Source: Gemmatimonadota bacterium (GTDB lineage: Bacteria; ARS69). From it: 64,000 nucleotides of DNA. Location of the stretch: positions 1 to 64,000 of the forward strand of contig JASLLL010000003.1 in assembly GCA_030747075.1 (NCBI GenBank). The letters run 5' to 3'. A program made the translations under genes and the position numbers. The notes under the pieces were generated by a model. It was given only the letters and a program-made list of their open reading frames with translations, was not told where the DNA came from and searched no databases. Shown here one piece after another: positions 8,230-18,500 of the stretch; position 1 is the stretch's first letter; each line of letters begins with the position of its first letter.

Positions 8230-9294
8230 TCAGTGTACTCCGGCAGACCCGGCGGGGGGAGAGGGAACCGCCGGGAGAATCGACGCGGAGGTGGGCGGGG
8301 GGACGATGGAGGAAGAGTCGCTGGCCGCAGGCATGGAACGGGCTTCGCACTCGGCGAGGAGGGCAGGCGGGATGCCGCTCTCGACAAAGCGGTCATGACG
8401 AGCGGAGGCGCGCTTCATGGTGTCGCGAAGCGTCAGGTACTCGCGCAATACGGGGTCTTCGTGTCGCCCCGGAGCTTGCGCAACGGTGAAGATCACCGCG
8501 AGCAGAAAGGCGGCGGACAGCCCGAGTCGGGTTGCGGCCGTGGAGGAAGCGCGGCCGGAACCGGGCGGCGTCGGCGCGGATCCGGGAGTGGAGGGCAAGA
8601 GCGACAGGATTCCTTCGCGCACTCCCGCATGGAGGATTCTCATCGTGGAGTGACGGTCCATGCCGCACTCGTTCACCAGCTCACCGACACTGCGTCGGCC
8701 GTCGACCAGGCGAAGCACCATGCCCGCGGCCTCATCTTGTGGATCCACCGCTTCCGCGTGTATCAGCACGGGAATGGACTGGTCCGAACCGAGGGCCGAT
8801 CGCATCTCCTGGATCTCGTCCGACTTGCGCGCGGCTTCCATGAGCATCGGTCCCACCTCGACCGCGAGAAGGTGCGCGGACGGGGAGTCCGGGGAGTCGT
8901 CGGACTCGAACTCGTACTGTCCGCGCTGGATCGCCATGAGTTCAAAGACATCCTCTTCGATCATTCCCTCAAAGAGCGTGCGCACGTCGGCGCGGGGGAG
9001 GAAGCCGCCCCGGGAGAGTACGGTCGCGGTGTCGTGGCCGGTGCGCGAGGTCTCTGCGAGGAGACGCTCTTGCAGCGAGACCGGAAGGCGACGCCCGTGC
9101 ACGAGGTATTCGGCGAAGCGGTCGGTGCGGTCGGCGGGATTCGCGGTGGAAGTGATGCGCCCCTTGCGGAAGAAGAGGAAGCGGCATTTCCCGCCGGAGA
9201 TCACCTTGAGCCAGCCGGTCTTGTGCTGGGAGGCGATCAACTGGAGCACCTCGGGAAGACCGACCTCGTGAAGCGGTCCGCGGAACGACATCAT
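8230..9294 (-). CDS. DUF4388 domain protein with C-terminal membrane segment
   Basis: A 354-residue protein. Residues about 1-130 match the DUF4388/PatA-N-like pattern (GPLHEVGLPEVLQLIASQHK, then TGWLKV, CRFLFFRKGRI), seen in regulatory or scaffold proteins of Myxococcus-like and FCB bacteria. Residues about 190-235 (VLRLVDGRRSVGELVNECG, MRILHAGVREGIL) look like a small winged-helix module. After a Pro/Ser/Gly linker comes one transmembrane helix (about 257-274), so a cytoplasmic N-terminus and a short external tail are likely. The ATG at 9294 overlaps the TGA of the TPR/zinc-ribbon gene (ATGATG), indicating coupling. Function unknown; a signalling or assembly role with its neighbour is only inferred. 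Confidence 0.85.
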   Translation of the reverse strand: MMSFRGPLHEVGLPEVLQLIASQHKTGWLKVISGGKCRFLFFRKGRITSTANPADRTDRFAEYLVHGRRLPVSLQERLLAETSRTGHDTATVLSRGGFLPRADVRTLFEGMIEEDVFELMAIQRGQYEFESDDSPDSPSAHLLAVEVGPMLMEAARKSDEIQEMRSALGSDQSIPVLIHAEAVDPQDEAAGMVLRLVDGRRSVGELVNECGMDRHSTMRILHAGVREGILSLLPSTPGSAPTPPGSGRASSTAATRLGLSAAFLLAVIFTVAQAPGRHEDPVLREYLTLRDTMKRASARHDRFVESGIPPALLAECEARSMPAASDSSSIVPPPTSASILPAVPSPPAGSAGVH

Positions 9295-11054
9295 CGCCCT
9301 CCCCGGGGAGACCGTCCCCGGCTTCGCGTAGCCCGGGCGCAGAGGATGAGCGAAACGATCGAGAGTGATGCCAGCTCGAGTGCGGTGGCCGACAGGGAGA
9401 AGGAGCCCGTAGAGACGGAGACGGTCGCGCAGGCGGCGAAGAGTGCCAGCGCCGTGGCGGATCGCCCGAGAGTCCAGTGTCCCGCGCCGGGAATGAGGAC
9501 GGACAGTGCCAGCGTGGCGCGGCGCTCGGCGCGGAGCGTGGCGTGTCGGCGGCGCGCCAGTGCGGCGTCGCGGGCGAGCGGAGTCCGAACGCGATGCCGA
9601 AGGCGATAACACTCCGGGCAGAGGCTTCGACGGAGTTCGCGGAAGTGGCACTTTCGGCATACGGAGCGTCCACATTCGGTGCAGACTCGGGCGCGGGGGA
9701 GACGACGGGAGCGCGTGGCGAGGAGTGCGCCGAGGAAGAGGGGGACGCACCACCAGACCGGTCGAAGCGGAACGAGGAGGGACAGCGATGCGCGGGAAGC
9801 GGCAGCCCACGAGAAGTCCTCTGCGCCGCGACGGAGGAGGATCTCCCAAAATGTGGCCGCGCCCGGGAGCGGGTCCGGATGGGTTCGTCCGTCGAGGCCG
9901 GTCTCTGGTACGCGGTACCCTCGTTCGAGTGCGCGGCGGAATGCGGCGTCCGCCCGGGCGAATTCCAGCTGTGCGTTCCATGCGCGCGCGCGGTTGGCGT
10001 GAGGTATCGGTTCGCGGGGCGCGAGGAGCGTGGCGCGGTCGTACTGGGCCAGTGCTCCAGTCGGGTCGTCCGCGACGAGCAGAGCGGATCCCAGCGCGTT
10101 GCGATACTCCCAGCGCGTGGGTTCCAGTGCTACCGCGGCGCGGAGTTCGGCCAGGGCGGTCCTGGCGTCGCCATGGTTCCCGGCACGGATCCCGACGAGC
10201 GCACGCCGGAGGGCGTCTTCGGCACCCGGCGCTTGGGCGGACGCGGGGCGGGGAGGCGAAACCTCTCCGGCGGTCGTTCGGGCCTCCCAGAGCGTGTGCA
10301 GCGCGGAGCCGGGGGAACCCGGCAGAACGAAACTGGCCCACAGCGTCAGCGCAAACGGCGACAGCGCGAGCAGGAGTGCGGCCGCGACGGGTGCGCGTCT
10401 CTCGCGGAGAGAGATCGAGGGCCACGCGGCGACGGTTCCGATGAGAAGGGTCCAGAGGAGCGCCGCCGTCGCCCCCAGCGCAGCCACGGGAAGAGTGGGC
10501 AGCAGCAGCAGCAGAAAGGCCGCCGGGGAGCGCAGCCTCGGGGGGAGGAAAGCGAGGCGCTCCCGGATGGCATGATGAAGGCCGGGGAGCGTGGACGCGA
10601 TCCGAAGCATCCCGGCGACGATCAGCACCCACAGCCCGATGCACGCCCCGCGCGAGAGGACCCATTGCACCGTCGCAAGCTGGGACGGGAAGGAGTGCGA
10701 CCAGGCCCGCCACACCGCCGCCGTTTCCTGCGTCCAGCGCGCGTCTCCACTGCGAAGGAGCGCCGTGGCGGTCCGCGCGTGAAGAGAGGGCGACTCCGCA
10801 TCGAAGTGACCCGCAGCGAGAAGAACAGAAGCCCGGGCCGCCGCGCCGGGCGTGGCATCGGCCAGTGTGGAGAATCCACGAGCCCAGTGAAGGTCACGCG
10901 AGGCTCCGGCCTCGGACATGGATTGAAGGCGATCCCGCGCACTCTGTTCGCACGGAAACTCAGGAACGCCCGCGATTCCCTCCGTGGCGAACAGGACCAC
11001 CAGTCCAAGGCCCGCGGCCAGAGAGAGTCGTCGATCATTCGGGGATGAAAACAC
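9291..11054 (-). CDS. Membrane TPR protein with triple CxxC zinc-ribbon-like segment
   Basis: A 587-residue protein I cannot assign to a named family. It starts with GTG at 11054, with GGAGG 8 bases upstream, and has a signal-type hydrophobic stretch (10-28). Further membrane helices lie around 138-155, 177-212 and 222-243. A TPR-like region follows (about 278-380, AVALEPTRWEYRNALGSALL), then another helix (about 425-446). A cysteine cluster with three CxxC pairs (C458/C461, C466/C469, C479/C482) probably binds zinc. Two more hydrophobic helices (about 512-575) close the protein. It is translationally coupled to the DUF4388 gene. It may be a multi-pass scaffold; no enzymatic motif is visible. 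Confidence 0.8.
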   Translation of the reverse strand: MFSSPNDRRLSLAAGLGLVVLFATEGIAGVPEFPCEQSARDRLQSMSEAGASRDLHWARGFSTLADATPGAAARASVLLAAGHFDAESPSLHARTATALLRSGDARWTQETAAVWRAWSHSFPSQLATVQWVLSRGACIGLWVLIVAGMLRIASTLPGLHHAIRERLAFLPPRLRSPAAFLLLLLPTLPVAALGATAALLWTLLIGTVAAWPSISLRERRAPVAAALLLALSPFALTLWASFVLPGSPGSALHTLWEARTTAGEVSPPRPASAQAPGAEDALRRALVGIRAGNHGDARTALAELRAAVALEPTRWEYRNALGSALLVADDPTGALAQYDRATLLAPREPIPHANRARAWNAQLEFARADAAFRRALERGYRVPETGLDGRTHPDPLPGAATFWEILLRRGAEDFSWAAASRASLSLLVPLRPVWWCVPLFLGALLATRSRRLPRARVCTECGRSVCRKCHFRELRRSLCPECYRLRHRVRTPLARDAALARRRHATLRAERRATLALSVLIPGAGHWTLGRSATALALFAACATVSVSTGSFSLSATALELASLSIVSLILCARATRSRGRSPRGGR

Positions 11055-11143
11055 CGGGCATTCCTCCGAGTCGGCGCAATACACCTCCCCGGCGTTATCG
11101 GCATTGCGTGGGATGCGCTTGACCGGCCACCGCGTGCGTCGCG

Positions 11144-11172
11144 TTGCCAGGATTGTGGACACCCGGTAGGAT
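11144..11172 (+). promoter_or_regulatory. Candidate promoter for ktrA-asnS-ktrB
   Basis: TTGCCA at 11144-11149 and TAGGAT at 11167-11172, 17-bp spacer, in the 150-bp divergent gap between the TPR/zinc-ribbon gene and ktrA. Transcription would begin about 25 bases before the ktrA ATG. Confidence 0.45.
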
Positions 11173-11204
11173 GCGCGGCAGGGGGAGTCCCGGAAGGAGG
11201 GGTC

Positions 11205-11876
11205 ATGTCGAAAAAGGTGGCGGTGATCGGACTGGGGCGTTTCGGCCTGTCCACGGCGCAGGAAGTGATGGATCTGGGCGGAGAAGTGCTCGTGATCGAT
11301 CGGGATCCCTCCGCGATGGCGCGCTATGAGTCCAGGTTTTCGGTGGGCGTCGTGATGGATGCCAGGGACCGCAAGGCGCTGGCCTCTCAGGGTCTGGAAG
11401 AAATGGACGCGGTGGTCATGGCCATCGGAGAGGACTTCGAGTCGAGCATTCTCGTCACGCAGCTTCTCAAGGAGCTCGGGTGCTCGCAGATCATCGCGCG
11501 TGGAAAGACGGAGACCCACGGGAAGATCCTCCGCAAGGTCGGAGCCCATGAGGTGGTGTTCCCCGAGGATCTGACGGGACGGCGGGTGGCCCGGAAGATC
11601 CATCACCCCGGACTGGTGGGGTATGCGGATCTTGTGGGAGGTTACGCGTTGGCGAGCATCCCCGCGCCTGAGGAGGCGGTGGGCCGGTGCCCGCTGGATG
11701 GGGATTTCCCCGGACGGCCCCGGACCTCCGTGCTTCTGGTGAGAAAGATGGACCGGAGTGGAGGGAAGTCTCTGAAGATCCCCGCAGCGGAGACCGTAGT
11801 CGAGACGGGAGACATTCTGATCATGATGGGGCTGCCCGAGGATCTGGAGAAGTGGTCCGGGAAGTGGAGGGCGTGA
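11205..11876 (+). CDS. ktrA: Potassium uptake regulatory subunit, TrkA/KtrA family
   Basis: Cytoplasmic RCK protein that gates a TrkH/KtrB potassium channel in response to nucleotides. The N-terminal RCK_N Rossmann domain (about 3-125) starts [11 protein letters not shown] and has [10 protein letters not shown], where the Asp suggests NAD(H) or ATP ribose binding. The RCK_C domain (about 140-220) ends with [12 protein letters not shown]. At 223 residues it is the short single-RCK KtrA type rather than the duplicated TrkA. The partner channel gene is at 13191, separated by asnS. The ATG has GGAGGGG just upstream. Its stop overlaps the asnS ATG by 1 bp. Confidence 0.93.
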   Translation: MSKKVAVIGLGRFGLSTAQEVMDLGGEVLVIDRDPSAMARYESRFSVGVVMDARDRKALASQGLEEMDAVVMAIGEDFESSILVTQLLKELGCSQIIARGKTETHGKILRKVGAHEVVFPEDLTGRRVARKIHHPGLVGYADLVGGYALASIPAPEEAVGRCPLDGDFPGRPRTSVLLVRKMDRSGGKSLKIPAAETVVETGDILIMMGLPEDLEKWSGKWRA

Positions 11877-13168
11877 TGAAACCGACTGATGTGGAAGACC
11901 TTCGGAACCACTCCGAAGAGACCGTGACGCTGCGCGGGTGGGTGGACAATGTCCGATCGAGCGGGAAGATCCTGTTTCTGATCCTCCGGGATGGAACGGG
12001 AAGAGTGCAGTGCGTCCTTGCGAAGAAGGAAGTGGGCGAGGAACTCTTCGATCGGGCTCGGGGACTTCCGCAGGAGTCGGCCGTGACGGTGACGGGGACC
12101 GTCTCGCTGGATGATCGGGCTCCCGGTGGCGCGGAGCTGCACGCTTCGGGCGTAGAGGTACTGGCCGAGGCGGAGCCCTTCCCGATCACGCCGAAGGAGC
12201 ATGGGGCGGCGTACTTGCTGGACCATCGGCATCTCTGGCTGAGATCGGCACGCCAGCACGCCATCCTGCGCGTGCGGGCGGAAGTCATTCGCTCGCTTCA
12301 GGAGTTCTTCGACACCCGAGGCTTCCTCCGCGTGGACAGCCCCATTCTCACTTCCAATGCGTGCGAGGGTACCTCCACGCTCTTCTCCACCGACTACTTC
12401 GGGCAGGAAGCCTACCTCTCGCAGAGCGGTCAGCTCTATGCGGAGGCGTCCGCTCTGGCCTTCGGCAAGGTGTACTGCTATGGGCCCACCTTCCGGGCGG
12501 AGAAATCGAAGACGCGCCGCCATCTCACCGAGTTCTGGATGGTGGAGCCGGAAGTGGCGCACCTGACCCTCCCGGGGCTTCTGGAACTGGCGGAGGAGTT
12601 TGTCTCGCATATCGTCCAGTCGGTGCTGAAGAACCGTCGCCTCGAGCTGGAATCGCTGGGGAGGGATCTTTCACGGCTGGAGAAGATCGTGCCGCCCTTC
12701 CCGAGACTCCGTTACGCCGAAGCCATTGCCATCGCACGGGAAGGTGGCTCGGAAGTCACCGATGGTGAGGATCTCGGCGCGCCGGACGAGACGCGGATCG
12801 CGGAGAGGTACGACAAGCCGGTCATGGTGACGCACTACCCGCAGCAAGTGAAGGCGTTCTACATGGCGAGGGATCCGGAAGAGCCGGATCGCGCGCTCTG
12901 TGTGGATATGCTGGCTCCGGAAGGGTATGGGGAGATCATCGGTGGCAGCGAAAGAGAAGCGGACCTGGACCGGTTGCTGGAGCGGATGCGGCACGAGGAG
13001 ATCCCGGAGGAAACGCTGTCGTGGTACACGGACCTCAGGCGCTATGGAACGGTTCCGCACGCGGGCTTCGGTCTGGGTGTCGAGCGCGTGGTGGCGTGGC
13101 TGTGCGGGATCACCCATGTGCGGGAGACGATTCCCTTCCCGCGGCTGATTCATCGTCTGAATCCTTGA
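11876..13168 (+). CDS. asnS: Asparaginyl-tRNA synthetase
   Basis: Class IIb aminoacyl-tRNA synthetase charging tRNA-Asn. The N-terminal OB anticodon-binding domain (about 15-105) has [20 protein letters not shown]. The catalytic domain contains motif 2 ([20 protein letters not shown]) and motif 3 ([15 protein letters not shown]). EFWMVEPE and [15 protein letters not shown] favour AsnRS over AspRS; at 430 residues it lacks the bacterial AspRS insertion domain. It sits between the two subunits of a potassium channel, overlapping the ktrA stop by 1 bp (TGATG) and ending 22 bp before ktrB. All three genes are presumably on one mRNA. Confidence 0.95.
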   Translation: MKPTDVEDLRNHSEETVTLRGWVDNVRSSGKILFLILRDGTGRVQCVLAKKEVGEELFDRARGLPQESAVTVTGTVSLDDRAPGGAELHASGVEVLAEAEPFPITPKEHGAAYLLDHRHLWLRSARQHAILRVRAEVIRSLQEFFDTRGFLRVDSPILTSNACEGTSTLFSTDYFGQEAYLSQSGQLYAEASALAFGKVYCYGPTFRAEKSKTRRHLTEFWMVEPEVAHLTLPGLLELAEEFVSHIVQSVLKNRRLELESLGRDLSRLEKIVPPFPRLRYAEAIAIAREGGSEVTDGEDLGAPDETRIAERYDKPVMVTHYPQQVKAFYMARDPEEPDRALCVDMLAPEGYGEIIGGSEREADLDRLLERMRHEEIPEETLSWYTDLRRYGTVPHAGFGLGVERVVAWLCGITHVRETIPFPRLIHRLNP

Positions 13169-13190
13169 GTCCTCTGTTCCGGGAGGGACA

Positions 13191-14891
13191 TTGAGCACCA
13201 GAGCGGCTGCCTGGAAGCTCGCTGCGGGCCTGGAGTCGTTTGGCGCGGTGGCCGCACTCGTCGGAGCCGGGGGCGTCCTCCTGGAGGCGGGCCTTCCTGC
13301 TGGAGGCGGGGCGGGCGCTCCCGCCGCCGGGATGTTCTTGTGGCTCGCCTTGTGCCTCGCGATACAACCGCTCCTTTGTCGCGGTCTGCGGCGAGGGAAG
13401 CCCACAGCTTCCGGTGGAGACTGGCCCACGCTGATCGCGGGAGGCGTGTTCCTTCTGGTCGTGTGGGGGCCATGGGGACCGCCGCGTGCATGGGATGCGT
13501 TCCTCCTCCGTGGCTTTCTGGTGCTCTCGCTGGTTTTTCGACTGAATCGATTGACCGCAGTCCTGGCGGTCGCCCGGGTCAGACCGGCGCGCGCTTTGGT
13601 CTCCGGATTCCTCGGGATGATCGCGCTCGGCACCGCTGCCCTCTCGCTACCCGGGGCGGCCAGCGGTGAGCGACTGGACTTCCTGACGGCGCTCTTCACC
13701 GCAACTTCCGCAACCTGCGTGACGGGACTTACGGTGATCGATCCGGGCACGGACCTTTCCGGATTCGGGCAGGGCGTGCTGCTCGTCCTCATTCAGGTGG
13801 GCGGGTTGGGCCTCATGACCTTCACCACGCTCTTCGCCGCGGCCCTCGGGCGCCGTCTCGGATTGCGTGAGCGGGAACTCCTGCGAAATGTCCTGGGCGC
13901 GGAGAGCCTGGCGACCGTGGGGCGGACTCTCGTCGCGATCGCGGGATTCACGCTGTTGCTGGAGGCCGCGGGAACCGCCGCGCTCTACATCCACTGGGCG
14001 GAGGCGTTCCCCGATCGGGGAGAGCGGCTGTTCACCGCGCTCTTTCATGGCGTCAGCGCGTTCTGCAACGCGGGCTTCTCCCTCTTCTCGCAGAACATGG
14101 AACGCTTCGCGGGAGACACCTGGACTTACGGGGTGATCTCGATCCTGGTGCTGGCCGGAGGGCTGGGGTTCTTCGTGCTGCAGGATCTGCTCGGGCGGCT
14201 TCGCGCGAAGCGGGAGGAGTCGGGCTATGCGCTTGGAACGCGCCTTTCGGTGAGCGTCTCTCTGGTGCTGCTCCTCGGAGGCGCGGCGATCCTCTGGCTG
14301 TTGGAGGGGGACGGCACCGGGGAGGGTCTTGCGCCCGGGGCTCGCGTCGTGGAGGCGGTGTTCCTTTCGGTGACGGCACGAACGGCGGGCTTCAACACGG
14401 TGGATGTGTCGTCCATGACGCACGCCGGGACGATGGTTCTTCTCTTCCTGATGTTTGTGGGAGCCTCCCCGGCGTCTACCGGTGGCGGCGTCAAGACGGT
14501 GACGCTGGGAGTCTTTCTGGCGGCGCTTCGTTCAGCCCTGCGCGGACGGCGGCGGGTGGAGATCTTCCGGCGGACACTGGACCCCGGCGATGTCTCGCGT
14601 GCGATGGGAATCATCGTCCTCGGGGCGGCGCTGACGGGGGGATCGGCGATCCTTCTGGCCGCGGTGGAACCGTTTTCGTTTGAGGACACGCTGTTCGAAT
14701 CGGTTTCGGCGTTCGGAACGGTCGGGTTGTCGCGGGGGATCACGGCTTCACTTGGACCGTGGGGGCGGGTGATCATCATCGTGACGATGTTCCTCGGCAG
14801 GATCGGGCCGATGTCACTGGGGCTGGCACTGGTGCGGCGAGGTCGTGGCGGCCGGTACGAGTACCCGAAAGAGCGGGTTCGCTTCGGCTAG
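13191..14891 (+). CDS. ktrB: Potassium uptake channel subunit, TrkH/KtrB family, with N-terminal extension
   Basis: Membrane pore of a Ktr/Trk potassium transporter. The four pore-loop filters are visible: TSATCVTGL (about 172-180), GVSAFCNAGF, ARTAGFN and SAFGTVGLSRG. At 566 residues it exceeds typical KtrB (about 450) by an N-terminal portion of ~130 residues with extra hydrophobic helices and the basic stretch FRLNRLTAVLAVARVRPAR before the usual first pore repeat (SGFLGMIALGTAALSLPGA). Extended forms occur in Bacteroidetes-type TrkH. The TTG start follows GGGAGGG. It ends convergently with the glycerophosphodiesterase gene, with the stops overlapping by 4 bp. Confidence 0.93.
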   Translation: MSTRAAAWKLAAGLESFGAVAALVGAGGVLLEAGLPAGGGAGAPAAGMFLWLALCLAIQPLLCRGLRRGKPTASGGDWPTLIAGGVFLLVVWGPWGPPRAWDAFLLRGFLVLSLVFRLNRLTAVLAVARVRPARALVSGFLGMIALGTAALSLPGAASGERLDFLTALFTATSATCVTGLTVIDPGTDLSGFGQGVLLVLIQVGGLGLMTFTTLFAAALGRRLGLRERELLRNVLGAESLATVGRTLVAIAGFTLLLEAAGTAALYIHWAEAFPDRGERLFTALFHGVSAFCNAGFSLFSQNMERFAGDTWTYGVISILVLAGGLGFFVLQDLLGRLRAKREESGYALGTRLSVSVSLVLLLGGAAILWLLEGDGTGEGLAPGARVVEAVFLSVTARTAGFNTVDVSSMTHAGTMVLLFLMFVGASPASTGGGVKTVTLGVFLAALRSALRGRRRVEIFRRTLDPGDVSRAMGIIVLGAALTGGSAILLAAVEPFSFEDTLFESVSAFGTVGLSRGITASLGPWGRVIIIVTMFLGRIGPMSLGLALVRRGRGGRYEYPKERVRFG

Positions 14892-15562
14892 CGGCGGGAG
14901 CGGAGGATCATGCCGGGGTCGTCGGAGATCACCGCCTCGACACCCCATTCCCCGAGGCGCCGGGCACGCTCCGGCTCATTGACGACATAGCACCAGAGCC
15001 GCGTGCCGAGCGACCGGCAGGACTCCACGACAGCGGGGCCGTGAATCAGCGAGTCGTGAAGCACCAGCACCGAAAGGCCAAGCTCATCCACGAGCGCGGG
15101 TTGGGGGAGCGTGTCAGCGGGGCCGAGAAGGAGGCCCCGGGGGATCGAGGGCGCGTGAAGGCGGGCCTCGCGAAGTGCGCGCTGCGAGAACGAGGACACT
15201 AGGGCGCCGGGGCCTTCCGGGCAGGGGAGTTTCGCGGCGAGCACCTCCCATGCCGCGGCGGGCATCGGTTCCTTGACCTCGGCGTTCAGATAGAGGACGC
15301 GCGCGAACTCGTCGAGGATGGCCGAAAGGCGGGGGAGTCGGCTTTCCGCAGCGTCCAACTGAGAGAGACGGGCAGCGCGGTGGGCCGTTCGAAGAAGCGT
15401 CGCGTCGTGGAGCAGGACGGGGACGCGGTCACGGGAGCACCGTACATCGAACTCGACGCCATCGGCCCCGTCTTCGATGGCACGGAGGAAGCCCCGCGGA
15501 GTGTTCTCCGGGGCGCAGGCCTTCGCGCCCCGGTGGCCCAACACGAGCGGGAATCCGCTCAC
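14888..15562 (-). CDS. Glycerophosphodiester phosphodiesterase
   Basis: A TIM-barrel GDPD/UgpQ-like enzyme (224 residues) that hydrolyses glycerophosphodiesters to glycerol 3-phosphate and an alcohol. Catalytic and metal residues are all present: LGHRGAKACAPENT, EFDVRCSRD (ExD), VLLHDATLLRT (catalytic His) and NAEVKEP (E before K). The start is taken as the GTG at 15562, overlapping the TGA of the upstream exported-protein gene as GTGA; a longer frame to 15643 would add 27 residues without homology. No signal peptide is seen, so it is probably cytoplasmic. Its coupling to the large exported protein is unexplained. Confidence 0.92.
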   Translation of the reverse strand: MSGFPLVLGHRGAKACAPENTPRGFLRAIEDGADGVEFDVRCSRDRVPVLLHDATLLRTAHRAARLSQLDAAESRLPRLSAILDEFARVLYLNAEVKEPMPAAAWEVLAAKLPCPEGPGALVSSFSQRALREARLHAPSIPRGLLLGPADTLPQPALVDELGLSVLVLHDSLIHGPAVVESCRSLGTRLWCYVVNEPERARRLGEWGVEAVISDDPGMILRSRR

Positions 15563-18500
15563 CGGCTGCCTGTCGTCCCGGGAGCGCGCGCCGCATCGGC
15601 GACAAAGTCCCGTGTGACACGGCTTGCGCGTCGCGTATTCCATTCAGCCTGGTAGGCGCGGTGGAGAGGGTCGTCCGGGTAATGCTCCTGGGCACCGTAT
15701 GGATACCCGGACATGGCGTGAAACGGCAGAGGCCGGACATGCTGCGCCAGGGAGGTGTTCGGGTCTCCATCCTTCGCCCACCCCTCGAAGAGGAAGAGGT
15801 AAGTGCGCTGCAGACCGGGCGCCAGGGGTGGCAGGCGATCGGCCCGCCACTTGAGCGTGCATTCATCGCCGGTGGCCATGATGACGAACATGTCCTCCGG
15901 GTCGAGGACCAGCGGGGTGACATCGCCGTACTTCGTATACAGCCCGGCGTGCGGGTCCCACGGTGGGTCGGTGGCGCGAAGTTCATCGTATTCGAATCGT
16001 TCGGGCTCCTCACCAGACGCCGAGAAGATGGGTTCCGAGAAGCCGCGATAATGCAGGTGGGCGGAGTCGGGGGAGAGGACGCGAACGACCGGTTGCGCGG
16101 AAGGCGCCCCCACCTGGAGCCGCGCGCGGTCCCAGTAAATGCGCAGCGTGGTGGAAATGCGAAGGCGTGCGCGGCCGTGGGGGAAGGCGCCGGTGAGGTC
16201 GACGGGAATCGACTTCATCTTCCCGGCGGGGAAACCCACTTCAATCGGAAGTTCCGACCAGCCTCCCTTCCCGTCGTCGACCAGGATCGACGGCGGGATG
16301 AAGTCGTGCCGGGGGTCCTGCGAAATCGCGATGTTGATCGACGCGTTCGTCCAGAAGAACCAGCCCGTGAGGTGGAGCGTGAGCGGCGCATCGGGGGGGA
16401 CTTCGCCGAAGTCGAGTTCCAGCGCGTGCATCTTCGTAATGCCCTGATACTGCGTGAGCGGGAGATCGCCGACAACCAGGTCGTCAACCTCCAGGAGGCG
16501 TTCGGTGACCGGGCGGCCTTCGTGATCGATGGCCGTGGCGGGCGGGCGTGCGTGTTCGTCCAGCAGGTGCACGCCGAACTCGGGGAAGGGCGGGAACTTG
16601 AACTTCTCGTTGGGTTGCGCCTCGGTGTGTTCCGGGTGGTCGATGGCGTAGAGCTGAACGCGGTCGAGATAGGTGACCTCGCGGAGCTCTTCGGTAACCT
16701 GCGCCACGAGGTAGCCGTCGGCGTCCGGCTGCAGCTGTCGGGAGGTGACACGGATGGCTTCGTCCCAGTCGGGCGGGACATAGAAGCCGGGCGCAATCGG
16801 AAGGCCCAGCGGCGTGACGGAAAGGATGTCGGTGATGTAGACGAGGCGGTGGCCGTCGAAGGTGTAGAGGAATGGGCACGAACCGACGAGACCGGCCTTC
16901 TCCTCCACGGTCGTGAGCGTTCCGGGTGTGGCATCGGTCACGCCCTGAAGAATGCCGTTGGGCCATCGTACGCGGATGGCGTCGACGCGGGGCTGAGGTC
17001 CGAGACCGAAGTGAACGGGGCCGCCTTTCCCCTCGCGGCGTGCGTAGCGGGAGCCCGCGAGAAGTTCAAACTGGGTGCCCAGCCCGTCGAGGTTGTTCTT
17101 CACGCCCACGGGTTCCAGCACGACCCATCCGCCGACCTCCCCGATGTGCGTGGCGAGACGGGCGGTGGGACCCGCAATGATGAGATCCATCCGCCCGTCA
17201 CTGTCGGCAAGGACCGGCGCGACGGGGCGAATCGCAGGGGTGGAAAGGGTGGCCAGCGCCGCCGTCGCGTTCACAAACGCAAACCCTCCCTCGTTGAGGG
17301 CGAGTGCCGCACCGGTCGCCGACGCGGCCAGGAGATCCAGACGGCCGTCGTTGTCGAAGTCGGCGGACCAGAGCGAACGCCCCCCCGCCACCGGGCGAGT
17401 GACGCGGCCGGAGAGCGCCGGAGCGGCGGTCGGGGCAAACCGAAGCGCGCCTTCGTTGGAAGCAAGATGGACGCCGTCGGGTCCGGCGGCTGCGATGTCG
17501 AGATCTCCGTCGGAGTCAAAGTCGCCGAGAAGGAGGTCCACGGCGCCGGAAGGAAGTGCGTCCAGGGCGGAGTGGAGGCGGAAGACTCCCCCGCGAAGGC
17601 TCTCAGCCGGAAGTGCCCGGCCGTCTTCCGTCAGGAGGAGAAGGTCCACATCCATGTCGTCGTCGAGGTCGCCGGAAAGGCCCAGCGAAACCGCCCCGGC
17701 GCCGGAAAGGCCGGACTCCGCGGTGGCGTCCGAGAATGTGCGGTCTCCGTGGTTCCGCAGAAGGCGGAGGCCGCCGGGGGTGCATGCCAGGAGATCGATG
17801 TCGCCGTCATGATCGAAGTCCACCGGACAGAAGCTGCGGGCTTCATCGGGGAAGACCGGTTGCGACACTTCCCATGCGCCGGACACTCCAGGGTGAAGGT
17901 GGATTCCATCCGCCCCGCAGCGAAGGAGGTCCACCGTACCGTCATTGTCCATGTCCAGCGCCCGGGCGTGCGTCACGCCGGTGAGACCGGCAAGGCCGCG
18001 GCTTCCGGTGACATCGGTGCGTGCCCCGTCCGCGTCCGTCCGGAGGTCGTGCAGCGCGTTTCCATCTCCGAGGAGAAAGTCCCGGTCGCCGTCTTCGTCG
18101 AGATCCGCGCACTCCGCCCAGGTGATGGGACCACCCGGGAGATCGGTCGTACGAAACACAGGGAGGGGGCCGGCCGCCCGGACATCGGCAGGGCGGTCAA
18201 AGTCGGCGAGTTCCATCAGCTCGCCGCCTTCGAGGTCTTCTTCCGACAACTGGGCTCCCTTTCCCGCCTTCACGAGAGCCTTGTACTCGCGGAGGTACTC
18301 CGTGCCCTCGGCGCGGCGGCCCAGCTGGATGAGCGTGCGGGCGGCCCGATAGAGCGCGGAAGCGTGATGACGGGGTGCGAGATCGGGGCCGATGGCCAGC
18401 ACTCGCTCAAACTCCGCCAGCGCGGTCTCGCTGTCGCGGGCACGCACCGCCAGAATGCCGAGGTTGTAGGCCAGCTCCGGTGCGGTGCCGCCGTGCTCCC

